The notes below the pieces were generated by a model, which saw only the letters and a list, made by a program, of their open reading frames with translations, was not told where the DNA came from and searched no databases. A DNA stretch of 8,836 nucleotides from Holophagae bacterium. Lineage in GTDB: Bacteria > Acidobacteriota > Thermoanaerobaculia > Thermoanaerobaculales > Sulfomarinibacteraceae. Below, one piece after another: positions 6,536-8,836 of this stretch; the stretch's first letter is position 1; each line of letters starts with the position of its first letter. The DNA is taken from the NCBI GenBank assembly GCA_030637505.1, contig DAOWGJ010000011.1, positions 1 through 8,836 on the forward strand. The letters are read 5' to 3'. The position numbers and the translations under genes are program-made.

Positions 6536-6563
6536 AGTATAACCTAAGATCAGTAATTCTCAC
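6536..6563 (-). promoter_or_regulatory. Sigma-70-type promoter for tRNA-Gln and prs
   Basis: On the - strand, GTGAGA (6563-6558, 4 of 6 to TTGACA) and TATACT (6541-6536, 5 of 6 to TATAAT) are separated by 16 bases. Transcription would start about 4-5 bases before the mature tRNA 5' end at 6524. The element sits in the 53-base gap after the spoVG stop, a suitable place to start a tRNA-prs-rplY transcript. It was found by eye only. Confidence 0.5.
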
Positions 6564-6577
6564 CGGCGAGCAGGACC

Positions 6578-6949
6578 CTAATTCTCTCTTGGCTCCTCAG
6601 GTAACCAGAATTCCTCGTTGAAGAGCCGCGACGCGATACGGTCGAGGGTCGATACATTTGCCCCACCGGATTTCTTGCTTGGCACGGCCAAGTTGGCTGC
6701 GGCCTCCCGGTACTCCTCGAGAACACGGTCTTCAATGACCTGCCGGGTCTCAGAGTTCAGTGGGTGTGCCGTGTCCCGCATTTGACCGTTTCGGGTCTTT
6801 CTGGCGGGCATCGTCACGAAGAGCTGCCCTTCCCGACCCTCCATCACTCTCAGGTCATTGACGATGAAACAGTCGTCGATGATGATGCTGACGAAAGCCC
6901 GGACCTTGCCACCCTTTGCCGGACTGATGCGCACTTCAGTTATTTCCAC
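6578..6949 (-). CDS. spoVG: SpoVG family nucleic-acid-binding regulator
   Basis: SpoVG-type protein (123 aa). In Bacillus and other bacteria the family binds DNA or RNA and modulates septation, sporulation or virulence genes. Nothing here implies sporulation. The core is clear: VEITEVRISP (1-10), AFVSIIIDDCFIVNDLRVMEG (about 18-38), LFVTMPARK (about 43-51), DTAHPLNSETRQVIEDRVLEEY (about 59-80). It exceeds the 97-residue Bacillus protein by a C-terminal extension with GGANVSTLDRIASRLFNEEF. The GTG at 6949 is chosen because AGGAGGG lies just upstream and the family's N-terminus begins there. A TTG at 6967 would add six residues. The start lies within the last codons of ispE (14-base overlap), suggesting translational coupling. 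The position between ispE and prs matches the Bacillus order. Confidence 0.92.
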   Translation of the reverse strand: MEITEVRISPAKGGKVRAFVSIIIDDCFIVNDLRVMEGREGQLFVTMPARKTRNGQMRDTAHPLNSETRQVIEDRVLEEYREAAANLAVPSKKSGGANVSTLDRIASRLFNEEFWLPEEPREN

Positions 6950-7847
6950 ATTCCCTCCTGTTTTCAAGCACGACCTCGGGCCGCGCGCCTGTACGTCCCA
7001 ACATTCTTACCACCTCGATCCTCCATTGCCCTTCGAGCCCAACGGCTGCCTGTGCCGCCATGTCGACGGAATCGAAAACTCCAAATACCGTCGCCCCGGA
7101 ACCGCTGACCGTCGAGAAGACCGGCCCCAGACGTTTCACACACTCGAGTGCCTCGCCGACCAAAGGCCAACCCTCGCAGACCACCCGTTCCAAATCGTTG
7201 AACGCCGCCGACCATTCTATCGCCGGTGTGCCGTCCGTTATGCCAGCATACACCCTGTCATCCTGTCTTTTCCAGGGCCCGGGCTGAAGGCGCGAGAAGA
7301 CCTCGGCTGTCGACACTTCGACGGGAGGTACCAGCAGAAGGACTCCAAAAGGAGGCAAATCATCGAGAGGAAGAACCTCTTCTCCCCTGCCCACCCCAAA
7401 GCCCAAGCCCCCGTGGAGGAAAAAGGGCACATCACTGCCCAGTTCTGCGGCCAGGCGGCAGAGATCAGACGGCAATAAATCCAACGACCACAAGCGGTCG
7501 AGCAGGATCAAGGCGCCGGCGGCATCCGCCGACCCACCGCCCATGCCACCGCCGACGGGAATCCGCTTCTCGAGTTTCAACCGAGCGCCAGGGCGGCGAC
7601 CAATCTCCCGCCACAGAGCTCGAGCCGCCCGCACGATCAGATTGTCCGACCCGCTACCGACCGATCCCTCTGGCTCGATCTCAAGATCCAGCCGGCCCTC
7701 TTCGGCCGGCCACCCCCAGAGGGTGTCGCGCAGATCAACGCTCTGGAACAAAGTTCGCAACTCGTGATAGCCGTCCGAACGACGACCGACGACCTCCAGG
7801 TGGAGGTTGATCTTGGCCGGCACGCGGACGATCAAGCCGTCAGGCAT
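6936..7847 (-). CDS. ispE: 4-diphosphocytidyl-2-C-methyl-D-erythritol kinase
   Basis: A GHMP-family kinase (303 aa from ATG 7847) that phosphorylates the 2-hydroxyl of CDP-methylerythritol in the non-mevalonate (MEP) isoprenoid pathway. This also supplies undecaprenyl phosphate for the polysaccharide genes at the other end of the window. Evidence: PAKINLHLEVVGRRSDGYHE (10-29) with K12; the ATP-binding loop IPVGGGMGGGSADAA (96-110); catalytic-type Asp in GSDVPFF (D139); and the C-terminal GHMP motif VSGSGATVFGVF. The loop has GGGM where many homologues have GAGL. ATG 7847 has GGAG 5 bases upstream, while GTG 7853 overlaps that GGAG and is less likely. It is downstream of a LolB-like gene, as lolB-ispE in gammaproteobacteria, and overlaps spoVG by 14 bases. 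Confidence 0.95.
   Translation of the reverse strand: MPDGLIVRVPAKINLHLEVVGRRSDGYHELRTLFQSVDLRDTLWGWPAEEGRLDLEIEPEGSVGSGSDNLIVRAARALWREIGRRPGARLKLEKRIPVGGGMGGGSADAAGALILLDRLWSLDLLPSDLCRLAAELGSDVPFFLHGGLGFGVGRGEEVLPLDDLPPFGVLLLVPPVEVSTAEVFSRLQPGPWKRQDDRVYAGITDGTPAIEWSAAFNDLERVVCEGWPLVGEALECVKRLGPVFSTVSGSGATVFGVFDSVDMAAQAAVGLEGQWRIEVVRMLGRTGARPEVVLENRRECGNN
6953..6959 (-). promoter_or_regulatory. Strong ribosome binding site of spoVG inside ispE
   Basis: AGGAGGG on the - strand is followed by AAT and then GTG 6949. It is embedded in the Asn-Arg-Arg-Glu codons near the end of ispE and decides the spoVG start. Confidence 0.7.
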
Positions 7848-7852
7848 CGGCA

Positions 7853-7856
7853 CTCC
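7853..7856 (-). promoter_or_regulatory. Ribosome binding site of ispE
   Basis: GGAG on the - strand is 5 bases before ATG 7847. It argues for that ATG over the GTG at 7853, which shares a base with this site. Confidence 0.55.
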
Positions 7857-7874
7857 AATGGATATTGCAGGAGT

Positions 7875-7936
7875 TGTAGGGTGGGCCTTGGCCCACCAAT
7901 GAAACTCTCCGATGGCGGGCCAAGGCCCACCCTACA
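7875..7936. repeat. Inverted pair of REP-like hairpins with GTAG tags (REPIN-like)
   Basis: Two 23-base arms, 7875-7897 and 7914-7936, are reverse complements with a single mismatch and flank a 16-base spacer. Each arm is itself a hairpin: GGTGGGCC-TT-GGCCCACC (7880-7897) on the left and GGCGGGCC-AA-GGCCCACC (7914-7931) on the right. Each hairpin is preceded on its own strand by GTAG (7876-7879 on +, and the mirror CTAC at 7932-7935). A GTAG/GGAG tag plus palindrome is the signature of REP sequences mobilised by RAYT transposases, and two inverted REPs make a REPIN. The element fills much of the 120-base gap between the lipoprotein gene and ispE, so it should be part of their transcript. No RAYT gene is in the window. 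Confidence 0.75.
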
Positions 7937-7967
7937 TATTTCTGCGGAAAGCTCAGCTGAGAACTTC

Positions 7968-8699
7968 TCATCTCGACCCACAGGCAGGAAGGTCCGGCAG
8001 CGCCGGCAGTTCTCCTGAAAACTCCCACTGCAATCTCACGAGTTCCAACTCGGCCCAATCCCCGAACGGGGTCTCAAACCTGACGTTACCGGGTACAGAC
8101 GAGGTGTGTTTGTCCAACTCCACCTCCCAGTCCTCTCCTCGAAGAGACACAATCCTCGGAGGCTCGAGGGCCAACTCCGCAACAGACCACCAACTGGCGC
8201 CGTTGATTTCCAGCAGTTGTTCCCGGCCCAACACGTTGACCTGATCACCGTCCACCGCAGGCACCCGCCCACCCAACAACAGAACAGCACGGTTGAGGGG
8301 CAAATTACCAAGGCCCAGGGCCGCCACGGCCCGATCACCCTCAAGACGACACCCTTTCCTGAGGTCAAAGATCTCGCTGCCGCCTCGATCATCCCAGCCG
8401 GCCACGACGACCGCACCTCCCAGGTTTTCCGAGACCGTCATCCGCCCCCTCCCTCCATCGGCGATCACACTGAGACGGAGTCCGCCGGTTGAAGGCACCC
8501 TGAGACGGTAAAGGGCGACGAACGGTCCTGGCAGCGGCCTCCTGAGCGTGGCCACCTCAACCTCAAAGGACAGTGGCTCCGGCGCCGGACGAACCGGCCC
8601 TGTCGTTTGGCATCCCGCGCAGGCCAAAACCACCACGGTCACCGTCAGAAGGACCAACCCAGCACCACCTGAACCAAAATGGGCCGAACACTTACTCAC
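7968..8699 (-). CDS. Predicted outer-membrane lipoprotein, LolB-like
   Basis: A 243-aa predicted lipoprotein. From GTG 8699 it has a lysine-bearing n-region, a hydrophobic core GLVLLTVTVVVLACAG (14-29) and two candidate lipidation cysteines, C27 (VLAC) and C30 (CAGC), neither in a textbook lipobox. The mature part, rich in beta-strand-like segments, resembles LolB/LolA-fold proteins: FVALYRLRVPSTGGLRLSVI (60-79), GGAVVVAGWDD (94-104), FDLRKGCRLEG (111-121), GNLPLNRAVLLLGGRVPAVD (131-150), then alternating strands to WEFSG. LolB inserts lipoproteins into the outer membrane. Its place before ispE matches gammaproteobacterial lolB-ispE-prs, and I lean on that synteny. The GTG overlaps the preceding TPR gene by 8 bases. 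A longer in-frame reading from 8834 crosses the TPR gene and lacks the signal peptide at its N-terminus. Function moderate, lipoprotein likely. Confidence 0.7.
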   Translation of the reverse strand: MSKCSAHFGSGGAGLVLLTVTVVVLACAGCQTTGPVRPAPEPLSFEVEVATLRRPLPGPFVALYRLRVPSTGGLRLSVIADGGRGRMTVSENLGGAVVVAGWDDRGGSEIFDLRKGCRLEGDRAVAALGLGNLPLNRAVLLLGGRVPAVDGDQVNVLGREQLLEINGASWWSVAELALEPPRIVSLRGEDWEVELDKHTSSVPGNVRFETPFGDWAELELVRLQWEFSGELPALPDLPACGSR

Positions 8700-8836
8700 T
8701 CTGGCGTCTCTCGTCACGAATTCGGTCCAAGAGACTGCCAACGTGGTCCGGGTGTTCGCAACCGACATCCAGAGCATGCTGAAGCAGTCGCTGGGCCTCG
8801 TCGTTCCGCCCCATTTCGAGGAGAACCTCCCCAAGA
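8692..8836 (-). CDS. C-terminal end of a tetratricopeptide-repeat protein (partial)
   Basis: Reading on the - strand from codon 8835-8833 to TAA 8694-8692 gives 47 residues: LGEVLLEMGRNDEAQRLLQH, then ALDVGCEHPDHVGSLLDRIR, then DERRQSE. The pattern LGEVLLEMGRNDEAQRLLQHAL fits the consensus of a TPR repeat (L at 2nd-helix positions, G8-like, A20-like), with a charged tail after it. The 5' part lies beyond the window. It overlaps the LolB-like gene start by 8 bases, so the two are probably co-translated. TPR proteins scaffold protein-protein contacts. The specific role is unknown. Confidence 0.75.
   Translation of the reverse strand, partial: LGEVLLEMGRNDEAQRLLQHALDVGCEHPDHVGSLLDRIRDERRQSE

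Noticed and set aside
7226..7810. 194-aa + strand frame opposite ispE
   Set aside because: Low-complexity Arg/Pro-rich shadow product, and ispE on the other strand has all kinase motifs.
8700..8834. Longer lipoprotein start (TTG near 8834)
   Set aside because: The extra 45 residues are an out-of-frame reading of the TPR gene and would bury the signal peptide. GTG 8699 places the signal sequence at the N-terminus.
1..8836. CRISPR array, insertion sequence or prophage genes
   Set aside because: No regularly spaced 20-40 base repeats, transposase, integrase or phage motifs were seen on either strand. The only mobile-type signal is the REP pair.

Overview
The window looks like ordinary chromosome from a GC-rich, diderm (Gram-negative type) bacterium. 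Two things point to a diderm: a predicted lipoprotein next to ispE that resembles the outer-membrane lipoprotein factor LolB, and a polyprenyl-phosphate sugar transferase of the exopolysaccharide/O-antigen type. SpoVG in a probably non-sporulating diderm, together with the kind of PqqD-like domain seen here, suggests Acidobacteriota or a neighbouring phylum. That placement is a guess from family knowledge, not a result.

Left part, + strand (139-3676): a tight three-gene surface-polysaccharide cassette. It holds a GT2 rhamnosyltransferase-like enzyme, a GT4-type glycosyltransferase with an N-terminal DUF1972 domain, and a membrane polyprenyl-phosphate sugar-1-phosphate transferase. The genes overlap by 1 and 7 bases, so they are probably translationally coupled. 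The last protein would load the first sugar phosphate onto the lipid carrier, and the two glycosyltransferases would extend it.

Right part, - strand (8836 down to 3690): a housekeeping cluster. In transcription order it is the C-terminus of a TPR protein, a LolB-like lipoprotein, a REP-pair (REPIN-like) intergenic element, ispE, spoVG, a promoter and tRNA-Gln(UUG), prs, rplY (bL25/Ctc), an intrinsic terminator, and pth. This order merges two known arrangements: lolB-ispE-prs of gammaproteobacteria, and ispE-(purR-yabJ)-spoVG-(glmU)-prs-ctc-pth of Bacillus. The two blocks converge at about 3677-3689, where a 10-bp stem-loop lies across the end of pth.

The most unusual feature is the pth product. 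A complete peptidyl-tRNA hydrolase with all expected catalytic residues runs in frame into a roughly 100-residue PqqD-like (RRE-type winged-helix) domain. Other points worth a second look are the tRNA-Gln/prs junction, where the tRNA CCA end lies 12 nt from the prs start codon and can pair with its Shine-Dalgarno region; the REP pair carrying GTAG tags; and short tandem repeats in two intergenic regions.
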